The notes below the pieces were generated by a model, which had not been told where the DNA came from, did no database searches, and was given only the letters and a program-made list of their open reading frames with translations. A stretch of 64,000 nucleotides of DNA from Planctomonas psychrotolerans (lineage in GTDB: Bacteria > Actinomycetota > Actinomycetes > Actinomycetales > Microbacteriaceae). Location of the stretch: contig NZ_SJEV01000001.1 in assembly GCF_008642235.1 (NCBI RefSeq), positions 806,001 to 870,000 on the forward strand, given 5' to 3'. This document shows positions 18,883-27,617 of the stretch, in pieces (the first letter of the stretch is position 1; the number at the start of each line of letters is the position of its first letter). A program made the position numbers and the translations under genes.

Positions 18883-20359
18883 GAACGCGTGCCCCTTCTG
18901 CTCGATCCCTCCGGGGGCCGACAGCGGCCCACGGAGGTGTTTCCGACGTTCCGGTCGATGCCGGAACCGGTACGTCGGACCCGGCGGATCGCCCTGCGCG
19001 CTCCGCGGCATCAGGCGACTCCAGCGCATCGCGCGTTCCGTGCAGCGCGACCAGCAGGACGAGGCCGAGCACCACGACGGTGCCGTGCTGGTCGTCGATC
19101 GCGTTGTACGTGCCGATGGAGGCGCCGAACACGGTCAGGAGCATGATCGCCTCCATGTCCCGTCGCCGGAAGGCCGAGACCCATGCCGCACCCAGCAGCG
19201 CCACGAAGAGCAGAACACCCACCAAGCCGATGCTCAGCAGAAGTTGCAGATACGAGTTCTCGATGAAGCGGAGGTCGAGGATGGCTCGCCCCATGGCCAG
19301 GAACGAGGTGTCCGGCCCGGCCCCGGTCGGCGGCAGGGTGGCGCTCCGCTCGACGACGATGTCGATGCTTCGCGTGCGCTGGGTGAGCGACCCGCTGGCC
19401 TCGGTGCTGAGCAGGCGGGCGGCGACAGCGGGAACCGCGAGCGCCACCGCCAGTCCCACCGTCGCGACGAGCGCACCCGCGAGGAACACCCGGATCGTGG
19501 CGCGGTTGCGGTGAACGGCGCTGACCAGGAATCCGACGACGACCGCGACGGCGACCGCGATGTAACCGCCGCGGGTCAGCGTCGCGACCAGGCCGGCCGC
19601 ATTGGCGGCGAGGAGGACGAGGCCCCACCGCGACCGCGACGACGCCCACTGGGCGAGGGCGATGGCGGTGGAACAGGCGAAGAACATGCCGGCGAACACC
19701 GGGCTGCCGAGCGACGCCGACGCGCGATAGGTCTCCCAGTGCTGACCGTCACCACCGAAGAACGAATAGATGTAGCCGTAGACGATGTTGCGGGCGAGAA
19801 CGAGCTCGACCGCCGCGTACGCACCGAGAACGGCGCCGAACACGCTCCAGCCGCGCACCAGCACGACCCGTTCCCGCACGGCGTCGGACAGGAAGACAAC
19901 GGGCACCGTCGCCGTGGCGAACAACAGCATCCACACGATGCTGCTCGGGCGGTCGATCGAGAACAGAGTCGAGAAGCCCATCCACAGGAGCAACAGGAGC
20001 GTCAATCCACCGACCAGGGCACGGCTGCCTCGCGGTGCGGTGGACGACGTCGGCGTCAGCAGCTTCCGCGCGGCCCAGAGAAGGAGCACGATCGCCGACG
20101 GGGGGAAGTCCTGCAGCACGTCGGGCAGGAGCCGCTGCGGCCCGAGAGCGAAGACGACGAGCGCCACGAGCGGGAGCCAGCTGATCGGGACCATGAGGCA
20201 TCCGGCCAGGAGCCCTATCGCGAGGGCGATGAGGATCAACCACTGCACCGGCGAACGATCGGACGACGCGATCGCGAGCACGATGCCCGCAGTGAGAGCA
20301 GCGTTCACGACGAGGGCTATCCCGAGCATCGCCTTCTGCTGTACCGCGGGGGTCTTCAC
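18866..20359 (-). CDS. Wzy-like O-antigen ligase/polymerase domain protein
   Basis: 497 residues with 10-12 membrane helices and the O-antigen ligase (Wzy_C) region around residues 190-400, including a large outer loop (SIDIVVERSATLPPTGAGPDTSF) before FIENSYLQLLLSIGLVGVLLF. It probably polymerises the flipped repeat units. GTG 20359 has a GAGG ribosome site 5 nt upstream. The C-terminal 60 residues are polar. Confidence 0.82.
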   Translation of the reverse strand: MKTPAVQQKAMLGIALVVNAALTAGIVLAIASSDRSPVQWLILIALAIGLLAGCLMVPISWLPLVALVVFALGPQRLLPDVLQDFPPSAIVLLLWAARKLLTPTSSTAPRGSRALVGGLTLLLLLWMGFSTLFSIDRPSSIVWMLLFATATVPVVFLSDAVRERVVLVRGWSVFGAVLGAYAAVELVLARNIVYGYIYSFFGGDGQHWETYRASASLGSPVFAGMFFACSTAIALAQWASSRSRWGLVLLAANAAGLVATLTRGGYIAVAVAVVVGFLVSAVHRNRATIRVFLAGALVATVGLAVALAVPAVAARLLSTEASGSLTQRTRSIDIVVERSATLPPTGAGPDTSFLAMGRAILDLRFIENSYLQLLLSIGLVGVLLFVALLGAAWVSAFRRRDMEAIMLLTVFGASIGTYNAIDDQHGTVVVLGLVLLVALHGTRDALESPDAAERAGRSAGSDVPVPASTGTSETPPWAAVGPRRDRAEGARVHGTSY

Positions 20360-20527
20360 ATTCGCCTCGGTGTCGTTTCCGCACGGAACGGGAAACGAAA
20401 GCGAATCAACGAAGAGTGGCTCGATGCATCCCCCTGACGGGGGACCCCGCCACCGAACAGGATAGCCGATAGGGACGCAAGCGCACTCGGTCGACGGTAT
20501 ATTCCGCCCGGCGCTCTTACGCGGGCG
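20360..20527 (-). other. 168-bp gap inside the exopolysaccharide operon
   Basis: No gene. It holds a small GC hairpin TCCCCC/GGGGGA with a 4-nt loop (20429-20444), without a T-tract. It may modulate expression of the genes after the sugar transferase; it is the only real gap in an otherwise overlapping operon. Confidence 0.4.
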
Positions 20528-21973
20528 CTAATACGCGCCACTCGATCGCAGCACCGCGCGGCCCGTGCGGTAGATGATCATGAGATCCCCGGTGAGCGAC
20601 CAGTTCTCCACGTAGTAGAGATCGAGCCGCACGCTGTCCTCCCAGGAGAGGTCGGACCGTCCGCTCACCTGCCAGAGACCGGTGATGCCGGGCTTCACGA
20701 GCAGGCGCCGCTGCGCCCACCCGTCGTACTGATCGACCTCGCTCGCGAGCGGCGGCCGCGGCCCGACGAGGGACATCTCCCCGCGAAAGACGTTGATGAG
20801 TTGCGGGAGCTCGTCGAGGCTGTACCTGCGGAGTACCGCTCCCGCCTTCGTGACCCGCGGGTCGGACTTCAACTTGAACAGCACGCCGTTCCCGTCGGAC
20901 TGGTCGAGCAGGCTGGGCAGGATCGCTTCGGCGTCGGTGACCATCGACCGGAACTTGACCATCTGGAAGGTTCGGCCATTCAGACCCACCCGCTCCTGGC
21001 GGAAGAAGGCGGGACCGGTGCTCCCGCCGCGCACGATGAGGGCGAGCACGAGGAACACCGGGCTCAGCACCGCGAGAGCCGTGCCCGACATGATGATGTC
21101 GAAGGTGCGCTTGGCGAGGTGCTTCCGGCCCTCGAAGGTCGGATAGTCCACATGGATGAGCGGGAGTCCCGCCACCGGGCGCGCGTGGATACGGGGGCCG
21201 GCGATGTCGGTGAGCGCGGGAGCGACCACGAGACTGACCTTGCGCGCCTCGAGGTCCCAACCGATCTCGCGGAGCAACCGCGGGCCGAGGTGATCGGAAC
21301 CGGTGATGATGACGGTGTCCGCCTTGATCGTGTCGAGCACCGCCGAGAGGTCGTTGAAGTCGCCGACCACCGGCACGCCCGGCTCGAGCGGCCGTTCGGT
21401 GCTGCCCACGCGGGTCAGTGCGCCCACCACCTGCAGACCCGCGGCGGGGTCGTTACGGATGTTCATCGCCACGTGCTCGCTCTTCAGGCGATCACCGAGG
21501 AGGAGGGTGCGGTGCGAGTACTTACCCTTCACCCGCTGGGCGATGAGCCACTTGCGCCAGATCCATCGTCCGACGAGCAGCAGGAGCAGCCCGAGCGGCA
21601 GAGCGGTCAGGAAGTAACCGCGGCCGAGTTCCACCTGCAGGAGGAACATCACGATGGCGATGCCGCCGAACATTCGCAGCGTCGCGTCGACCACCCGCCG
21701 GTACTCCGTGCTGCCCGACCCGACGACTTTGAAGTCCCTCGTTCCGAAGGTGCCGAGCAGAATGAGCCAGAGGCTCGCGACGACCACCGAGACGAGCTCG
21801 TACGCGATGCGGAACGGCGGGAATCCGTCACCCCGGACGCGGAGCTCCGCGGTGCCGGTGCCGAACCACACCAGTTGACTGACCGCCATGGCGATGAGCA
21901 CGGCCGCGAAGTCGGAGAGGAGGAGTCGGCGGGAGTAGGCCCGCTGCCAGCTGAGAGCGGCTGCTACTCCCAT
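20528..21973 (-). CDS. Polyprenyl-phosphate sugar-1-phosphate transferase (WbaP/CpsE type)
   Basis: 481 residues. Four or five N-terminal helices and a CoA-binding-like middle domain (HRTLLLGDRLKSEHV), one further helix near residues 305-330, then the bacterial sugar transferase domain: KRTFDIIMSGTALAVLSP, FFRQERVGLNGRTFQMVKFRSM, RRYSLDELPQLINVFRGEMSLVGPRPP and KPGITGLWQVSGRS. It starts repeat-unit synthesis by loading a sugar phosphate on undecaprenyl phosphate. ATG 21973 lies 10 bp inside the upstream gene. Confidence 0.92.
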   Translation of the reverse strand: MGVAAALSWQRAYSRRLLLSDFAAVLIAMAVSQLVWFGTGTAELRVRGDGFPPFRIAYELVSVVVASLWLILLGTFGTRDFKVVGSGSTEYRRVVDATLRMFGGIAIVMFLLQVELGRGYFLTALPLGLLLLLVGRWIWRKWLIAQRVKGKYSHRTLLLGDRLKSEHVAMNIRNDPAAGLQVVGALTRVGSTERPLEPGVPVVGDFNDLSAVLDTIKADTVIITGSDHLGPRLLREIGWDLEARKVSLVVAPALTDIAGPRIHARPVAGLPLIHVDYPTFEGRKHLAKRTFDIIMSGTALAVLSPVFLVLALIVRGGSTGPAFFRQERVGLNGRTFQMVKFRSMVTDAEAILPSLLDQSDGNGVLFKLKSDPRVTKAGAVLRRYSLDELPQLINVFRGEMSLVGPRPPLASEVDQYDGWAQRRLLVKPGITGLWQVSGRSDLSWEDSVRLDLYYVENWSLTGDLMIIYRTGRAVLRSSGAY

Positions 21974-22926
21974 GCGACACCTCCGTCGGAGGAGCGCAGC
22001 ACCGTGTCGCCCGACCAGAGCCAGAGGACGTCCCCTGCCGAGGAGATCGCGGTGGTCGCGGCCGGATCGACGGGTGTCTCGGAGCAGCCGCGTTCGGACG
22101 CAGCGGAGCCGGAGGAGGCGCCGAGGGCGGTGACCTGCACGCCGGCGCACGGCGCGACCCCGGTGCGGGCGACGAGGTAGCCCTCGTCATCGGCTGTGAC
22201 CGCGACCGCGCCGGGCAGAATCGCACCGGCGTCCCAGGTCGCGCCCCCGTCGACCGTGCGGAAGACGGACTGGTCGGCGCAGAGGACGGCGGCCTCGGTC
22301 GTGCTCGTGTCCGCGAGCGCGATCACGGAATCGCACGGCGCCGGGCGTTCCCCGGTCGGGGTGTTCACGACGGAGCGATCGGCCGTGCCGAGATACCAGG
22401 CCCCCGGTAGCTGCGTCGGGAATTCCTGCCAGTACTCGCCACCGGTGTAGCTGCCCGCGAGGATCGGCGCGCAGTCCTCGGCTCCCTCGGCGATCAGCGA
22501 GACGTAGGAGTCGTCGGTGGCACGGAGAGCGGTCACCGAGCCCACCTCGACGGATGCCGCGAGGTTCACCTCGGTCCAGGTGGTGCCGCCCGTGGTGGTG
22601 CGTTCGACGACGACGTCTCCCGCCGCGCAGTCCGAGGTCGCGGCACGCCAGGCGGTGGTGTCGTCGACGGCGGCGATGAGGCGACCCTGCGGGGCGGAGA
22701 GCGCCGCCGGCACCGGTGTGGGCGTGGGGGTCGGCGTCGATCCGGCTCCCGCGCTCGCGCCGGACGGGCGTGCGGGAGCGGACGCGGCGGCGGAGCCGTT
22801 CCCGGGCAGGCCGAGCGCCCAGATCACGAGCACCACGTCGAGGAGAAGCAGCAGGACGAGCCCCGTGATCACCCACCGTCGGCGGACGGTGCCGGAGGGG
22901 TTCCGTCGCTTCGGCTGCGGGGTCAT
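21964..22926 (-). CDS. Membrane-anchored BNR/YCF48-like beta-propeller protein of unknown function
   Basis: 320 residues. Basic N-terminus (PKRRNPSGTVRRR), one membrane helix (about 18-40), a Thr/Pro linker (TPTPTPTPVP), then a wholly extracytoplasmic domain with recurring Asp-box-like motifs (TTGGTTWTEV, TVDGGATWDAG, SSDGGVAWE) and scattered cysteines. Such repeats occur in sialidase/YCF48 beta-propellers; no catalytic residues are recognisable. ATGA overlap with the phosphatase gene and 10-bp overlap with the sugar transferase tie it tightly to the exopolysaccharide machinery, perhaps as an outer-face scaffold or sensor (inference). Confidence 0.7.
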   Translation of the reverse strand: MTPQPKRRNPSGTVRRRWVITGLVLLLLLDVVLVIWALGLPGNGSAAASAPARPSGASAGAGSTPTPTPTPVPAALSAPQGRLIAAVDDTTAWRAATSDCAAGDVVVERTTTGGTTWTEVNLAASVEVGSVTALRATDDSYVSLIAEGAEDCAPILAGSYTGGEYWQEFPTQLPGAWYLGTADRSVVNTPTGERPAPCDSVIALADTSTTEAAVLCADQSVFRTVDGGATWDAGAILPGAVAVTADDEGYLVARTGVAPCAGVQVTALGASSGSAASERGCSETPVDPAATTAISSAGDVLWLWSGDTVLRSSDGGVAWE

Positions 22927-23609
22927 GACGGGCTCCTTTCGGCGCGGCGCTCGGTTCCCGTGGTGGTGTCCGCCGGTCGGATCGAGACGGCGCGGGTGAG
23001 CAGGCCGGCCACGATCTCGCTGGCGGGGAAGAGCTGCGATCCGGAGAGGGAGTACGTCGCGTCGTCGCGGCGGTACGGGTCGATCACGTCGTCATCGGTC
23101 GCCTGCTGCGGCGCCTCGACGCTGCCCCGACGCGATGCCACCAGAGCCACCGCCGCCGCGAGTCGACCCGCAGCGTCGTCGGCCGGCAGCCGGGCGATCT
23201 CGGACAGGTCCGAGTCCGTGATGTCGCGCGCGAGCCGGGCGAACTCGCGCAGCGTGAACGTGTAGCGACTCGCGCGCGGGAGGAGGGACACGATCTCCCT
23301 GCGGTGCTCGCGGGAGAGCGCCAGCACGAGGTTCGACTCCCGCAGGTACGCCTCACGCAGATAGCGTGCGGCGTGAGTGCCGGGCGGGACACCGTTGCCC
23401 TCCGCGAGCTGACGGGCCTGCGGGGTCATGTCGTCGCCCTCGACGGCCATGGTTCCGGCGCTCGACACGGAGACCCCGGGCACGGCGGCGAGCTGCGCGC
23501 GAAGGTGGTGCTCGGCGACGGGCGACCGGCAGATGTTGCCGGTGCACACGGTCAGGATCGCAAACCCGGTCGCGGACTCCGCACCGGATCCTCCGCCGGC
23601 TCCGGCCAT
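22923..23609 (-). CDS. Low-molecular-weight protein tyrosine phosphatase (Wzb/Ptp type)
   Basis: 228 residues. The P-loop CTGNICRSP is the CX5R active site, and VIDPYRR near residue 193 supplies the general-acid Asp. An insert of about 40 residues relative to ~150-residue family members lies between them. It should dephosphorylate the adjacent BY-kinase and so control polymer length or export. ATG 23609 (GAGG 9 nt upstream) is chosen; a TTG at 23624 overlapping the kinase stop is the alternative. Confidence 0.88.
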   Translation of the reverse strand: MAGAGGGSGAESATGFAILTVCTGNICRSPVAEHHLRAQLAAVPGVSVSSAGTMAVEGDDMTPQARQLAEGNGVPPGTHAARYLREAYLRESNLVLALSREHRREIVSLLPRASRYTFTLREFARLARDITDSDLSEIARLPADDAAGRLAAAVALVASRRGSVEAPQQATDDDVIDPYRRDDATYSLSGSQLFPASEIVAGLLTRAVSIRPADTTTGTERRAERSPS

Positions 23610-23620
23610 CGGGTCGAACC

Positions 23621-25051
23621 TCAACTGCGTCGAGCGCGCTCGGGCGATGCGCCCACCGAGGCGAGGGCGACCGGCTCGTCCTGCTCCATCTCGTAGATGG
23701 CGCCGTAGTTGCCGTAGCCGTAGGCATCCGGCCCCTTCGTCGGAAGCATCGTGAGCACGACGCCGAGCACGCGACTACCGATGTGCTCCAGCGTCCGCAG
23801 GGCCGCCTGCAGCTCGCTCTTGCCCGTTCGACCGGCAGCGGCGATCACGATCGCTCCGCCGGTGAGCTTGCTGAGGATCGCCGCGTCGGTCACGGGCAGG
23901 AGCGGCGGTGCATCGATGAGCACATAGTCGAAGGACTGCGACAGCGCGCTGATCAGGGTCACCATGGCCTTCGAGCCGAGCAGCTCGCTCGGGTTCGGGG
24001 GTACGCGACCGGCCGGGAGGACGTGCAGCGCGTTGGTCCCCCACGGCTGCAGCACGTCGGCGAGATCGGCCCTGCCGATCAGCACGTCCGTCAGACCGAC
24101 CGCGCCCTCGAGGCCCATCGCGTCCGCCAGACGGGGAAGGCGGAGATCGCCGTCGATGACCGCCACTCGGGCGCCGGTCTCCGCGATCGCGATGGCGAGG
24201 TTCGCCGTGGTCGTCGTCTTGCCCTCGCCCGGCAGCGAGGAGGTGATCACGAACGCCCGCGCGTTCGAGTCGAGATTCACGAACTGCAGGTTCGTGCGCA
24301 GGGAGCGGAACGATTCGGACCGCGGGTTGCGCGGGTCGACGTGCACGATGAGGGGACGCTTCTTCGCGTCGGGGTCGTAGCTGATGCCCCCGAGCACAGC
24401 GGCATCGGTGAGGTGCTCCACGTCGTGCGCCCCGTGGATGCGCGTGTCCAGCTTGCTGCGCAGGATCGCCGCGGCGACGCCGAGAACGAGCCCGACGAGG
24501 AAGCCGAGCGCGAGGTTGAGCGGCACCCGCGGGGACGCGGGGTCGGAGGGCACGATGGCGGGTTCGATCGTCTCGATCCTGACGAGGCTTACCCCGCCGT
24601 CCTCCGGCGACTCGAGGTCGTTCACCACGACGGACCGGAAGCTCTCGCCGACCGCGTTGGCGATGTTCGCGGCCTGCTCCGCGTCGGCGTCCTCCACGGT
24701 GATGTCGATGAGCACCGTGTCGATGGGGGTGGACGCCGACACCTGCTCGGCGAGGTCCTGCGCGGTCAGGCCCAGGTTGAGTTCCTCGGTCACCGGCCCC
24801 AGCACCCGCGCGCTCGTGACGACGTCGCCGTAGGAGCGCACCTTGGCCTGTGCCGCGTTGCTGCCCTGCACCAGATCGCCGCTGTCCGATGCGCCGGAGG
24901 CCTGCACCGAGACGAAGAGCTGCGTGTAGGCGACGTACTTCGGGGTCATGACGATGGAGACGGTCGCCGCGACCGCGACACCGAGGAGCGTCATGGCGAC
25001 TATGAGAATCCACCCCTTACGAAGGATTCGAAGATAGTCGCGTAGCTCCAC
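23621..25051 (-). CDS. Wzc-like chain-length determinant / BY-family tyrosine kinase
   Basis: 476 residues: Wzz domain with two membrane helices (about 14-35 and 175-195), then a CpsD-type kinase with Walker A LPGEGKTTTTAN, Walker A' VIDGDLRLP and Walker B YVLIDAPPL. The C-terminal tail is Tyr rich (DAYGYGNYGAIYEME), the usual autophosphorylation cluster. Co-polymerase controlling exopolysaccharide length. GTG 25051 (giving MELRDYLRILRKGW) has AAAGG 9 nt upstream; ATG 25090 would add 13 residues without a ribosome site. First gene of the operon. Confidence 0.92.
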   Translation of the reverse strand: MELRDYLRILRKGWILIVAMTLLGVAVAATVSIVMTPKYVAYTQLFVSVQASGASDSGDLVQGSNAAQAKVRSYGDVVTSARVLGPVTEELNLGLTAQDLAEQVSASTPIDTVLIDITVEDADAEQAANIANAVGESFRSVVVNDLESPEDGGVSLVRIETIEPAIVPSDPASPRVPLNLALGFLVGLVLGVAAAILRSKLDTRIHGAHDVEHLTDAAVLGGISYDPDAKKRPLIVHVDPRNPRSESFRSLRTNLQFVNLDSNARAFVITSSLPGEGKTTTTANLAIAIAETGARVAVIDGDLRLPRLADAMGLEGAVGLTDVLIGRADLADVLQPWGTNALHVLPAGRVPPNPSELLGSKAMVTLISALSQSFDYVLIDAPPLLPVTDAAILSKLTGGAIVIAAAGRTGKSELQAALRTLEHIGSRVLGVVLTMLPTKGPDAYGYGNYGAIYEMEQDEPVALASVGASPERARRS

Positions 25052-25277
25052 GGGATCGTGCCTTTCTCGTGCATTGCTTGAGGACGGCATGCAAAATACG
25101 CCGACAGTACAGCGACCCCCCAGCACGCGAACCCGAGTTCAGCAGTGCGCCGGCGCGTGTGTTATCGCGCGGGAGCCGCATTCATAGTCGCACATTCCGT
25201 CCGGAACGGGTGACATCGGCTCTTCGGGACGTCGACGAGCAACCGGTCCGGCGGGGAGCGCGGCCTATCATCGGGAC

Positions 25278-26303
25278 ATGGCGGACGAGGGGGCGAACGC
25301 GAGGCGCTCGCGATCCGCCGCTATCGACGCCGTTCGCGTGCTGGGGTTGACCGCGGTCGTCGCCGGTCACGCGTTCGCCGATCCGGTGGTGCGGAGCGCC
25401 CTGTATCCGTGGCACGTGCCGGTGTTCTTCTTCCTGACCGGGTACCTGTGGACATCCGGTCGGGACCTCGGCACCGAGATCCGGAAGCGCTCCGCCACAC
25501 TGCTCCGGCCCTACCTCGCCTGGCTCCTGCTCGGAGGGCTGCTCGTTCTCGTCGTGCGCCTCCTCACCGGCCGCGGGGTCGACCCCGGCATGGTCGGCGC
25601 GATGCTCCTCGGCGGTACGCACATCGACAGCCCGCTGTACACGTTCTGGTTCGTCACGGCACTGCTGTTCGCGGCGCTGCTGTACCGCCTGCTCGAACGA
25701 CTGCCGATCTGGGCCCGGCTCGCTGTTCCGGGAGCCGCACTCGCCGTCACCTACGCCGTCCCGCACGTGGTGGCGGGGATCCCGCTCTCCGTCGGTGTGG
25801 CGGTTCCGAGCGTGCTGTTCCTCCTCGCCGGCACTGTCGCCCGCCGGTACCGGCCGAGGATCCGGCATCCGCTGGGCTCCGGCCTGGCGGCGGTGGCTGT
25901 CGCCGCGCTCGCCGTCTCGACCGGGGCGTCGCGCCCGGTGGACATCAAGCAGGGCGACTTCGGCACGCCGGTGCTCAGCGTCGCGGTGGCCGTGCTCGCG
26001 AGCTTCGGCATCGTGCTGATCGCCGAGGTCGTCATTCCCCGTCTCGGGAATCGCATCGGTGCGGTCGTCGTGGCGCTGGCGGCGGGCGGGCTGCTGGTGA
26101 TGCTGGTGCATCCCGTGGTGTTGTGGGCGCTCGGGAACGACGCGGACGCGGGCTCGTGGCCCCTCTTCCTCTCCGCCCTCGCGGCCCCGTGGGCGCTTGC
26201 CGTCGCGCTCCGGCACACGGCCCTGTCGCCCTGGGTGCTCGGTGTCCCCCGGGCGACGGCGCCGCGGGACGTGCGGAGCGGGCGATCCGGGTCAGGGTCG
26301 TGA
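25278..26303 (+). CDS. Acyltransferase 3 family membrane protein
   Basis: 341 residues with about 10 helices. The N-terminus AIDAVRVLGLTAVVAGHAF fits the acyltransferase-3 family, with the conserved His of helix 1, and YPWHVPVFFFLTGYLWTSG follows. These proteins O-acetylate sugars or cell-wall polymers at the membrane; placed divergently from the exopolysaccharide operon it may modify that polymer (inference). ATG 25278 follows TATCAT by 6 nt, suggesting a leaderless mRNA. The end overlaps the convergent thymidine kinase gene by 12 bp. Confidence 0.82.
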   Translation: MADEGANARRSRSAAIDAVRVLGLTAVVAGHAFADPVVRSALYPWHVPVFFFLTGYLWTSGRDLGTEIRKRSATLLRPYLAWLLLGGLLVLVVRLLTGRGVDPGMVGAMLLGGTHIDSPLYTFWFVTALLFAALLYRLLERLPIWARLAVPGAALAVTYAVPHVVAGIPLSVGVAVPSVLFLLAGTVARRYRPRIRHPLGSGLAAVAVAALAVSTGASRPVDIKQGDFGTPVLSVAVAVLASFGIVLIAEVVIPRLGNRIGAVVVALAAGGLLVMLVHPVVLWALGNDADAGSWPLFLSALAAPWALAVALRHTALSPWVLGVPRATAPRDVRSGRSGSGS

Positions 26304-26894
26304 AGGGGCGAGTGCGCCGCGGCTCTCCGTCAGGTAGCACGCCCCGCAGAGCGACTCGTAGGTGACGAACTCGCCGTCGATGGCGACCTGATCGCCGTCG
26401 AAGACGAATCGATCGCCCATCCGGCGGGCGTTGAAGACCGCCTTCCGACCGCACCTGCAGATGGTCTTCAGCTCCTCGAGGCTGTGCGCGATCTCGAGCA
26501 ACCGACGGCTCCCGGGGAAGGCGACGGTAAGGAAGTCGGTGCGGATGCCGTAGGCGAGCACCGGCACCCCGTCGAGGATCGCGATGCGCAGCAGATCGTC
26601 CACCTGCTCCGTGCTGAGGAACTGCGCCTCGTCCACGAGAAGGGCGGACACGGGATTTCCCGCCGCGGCGTACTCCGTGAAGGTCCGTCGAGCGTGGTCC
26701 TCGGGAGCGAGGAGGAAGTCGGCGGACCGGGAGAAGCCCAGCCGTGACACGATCGCGCGGTCGCCTTTGGTGTCGATGTGCGGCTTGGCGATGAGCACAC
26801 GGTGCCCGCGTTCCTCGTAGTTGAAGGCGGCCTGCAGCATCGCCGTGCTCTTGCCGCTGTTCATCGCGCCGTAGCGGAAGTAGAGCTTCGCCAT
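26292..26894 (-). CDS. tdk: Thymidine kinase
   Basis: 200 residues, type II thymidine kinase. P-loop GAMNSGKST, Walker B-like LLVDEAQF with catalytic Glu, the lasso region and zinc site CRCG ... CGAC, and YESLCGACY at the C-terminus. Salvages thymidine to dTMP. It begins immediately after the stop of the response regulator gene, so it is probably the last gene of the sensor operon, an odd partner for a two-component system. Confidence 0.95.
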   Translation of the reverse strand: MAKLYFRYGAMNSGKSTAMLQAAFNYEERGHRVLIAKPHIDTKGDRAIVSRLGFSRSADFLLAPEDHARRTFTEYAAAGNPVSALLVDEAQFLSTEQVDDLLRIAILDGVPVLAYGIRTDFLTVAFPGSRRLLEIAHSLEELKTICRCGRKAVFNARRMGDRFVFDGDQVAIDGEFVTYESLCGACYLTESRGALAPSRP

Positions 26895-27617
26895 TTACTC
26901 CAGGTATCCGTCCTCGGCCGCCCGCCGGATCAGATCGGCCTTGCGGCTCGCGGGGCGATTGGCCTGCTTGTACTTCTCGCGCACGCGGCGCAGGTAGGTC
27001 TTCGCGGTCTCGTAACGCACGTTCATGAGGGCCGCCACCTCGTTCGTGCTGTGTCCGGCGACATAGAGCTTCAGCGCTTCCTCCTCGCCGCCGCTCAGCT
27101 TCGGCACGGTCTGATTCTGCGCACCGATCGGCAGCGGCCGCCAGTCGTGGTGCGGAGCGTTGTCGCGCTCCACGCCCATCACCCCGCGCACCACGTCCAT
27201 GACGTCGCGCAGCGGCTGGGACTTGCTGACGAAGGCCGACGCACCGGCGTCGAGCGCGCGGTCGCGAGCTTCGACGGTATCGAGGCCGCTCATCACCACG
27301 ACCTTGGCTCCGGCCGCCCGGCAGGTGCGCACCCGGGCTTCGATCGACACCGGTTCGCGGATCTGGAAGTCGAGCAGCACCACCTCGGTCGGGAAGTTCG
27401 CGCTGTGCACGAGCTGCACCCAGGAGGCCGCACTGAGGACGACGTCGAAGTCGGGGGCATTCGCACCGATCCAGCCGGTGAGGCTGTCGAGCAGCACCTC
27501 GTGATCGTCGAGGATGGCGAGTCGCACCCGTCGGCTCGGCCGCGGGAGGATCACCGACAGGGGGATGTCGCCCGTCACGTCGACGGACTGGTCGCCCTCG
27601 ACCTCATCTCCGCCCAT
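26895..27617 (-). CDS. LuxR/NarL-type response regulator
   Basis: 240 residues. Receiver domain about 31-155: acidic pair DD at 37-38, phosphoacceptor Asp 83 in VVLLDFQI, VVMSG (switch Ser) and FVSKSQP (Lys). Linker, then a LuxR-type helix-turn-helix (about 175-240) with LSGGEEEALKLYVAGHSTNEVAALMNV. ATG 27617 lies inside the end of the degenerate sensor gene (14-bp overlap). It should be phosphorylated by the kinase encoded two genes upstream. Confidence 0.9.
   Translation of the reverse strand: MGGDEVEGDQSVDVTGDIPLSVILPRPSRRVRLAILDDHEVLLDSLTGWIGANAPDFDVVLSAASWVQLVHSANFPTEVVLLDFQIREPVSIEARVRTCRAAGAKVVVMSGLDTVEARDRALDAGASAFVSKSQPLRDVMDVVRGVMGVERDNAPHHDWRPLPIGAQNQTVPKLSGGEEEALKLYVAGHSTNEVAALMNVRYETAKTYLRRVREKYKQANRPASRKADLIRRAAEDGYLE

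Noticed and set aside
20528-25051. Horizontally acquired island with atypical composition
   Set aside because: The exopolysaccharide genes show the same high-GC codon pattern as neighbours, and no integrase, tRNA junction or direct repeats flank them.
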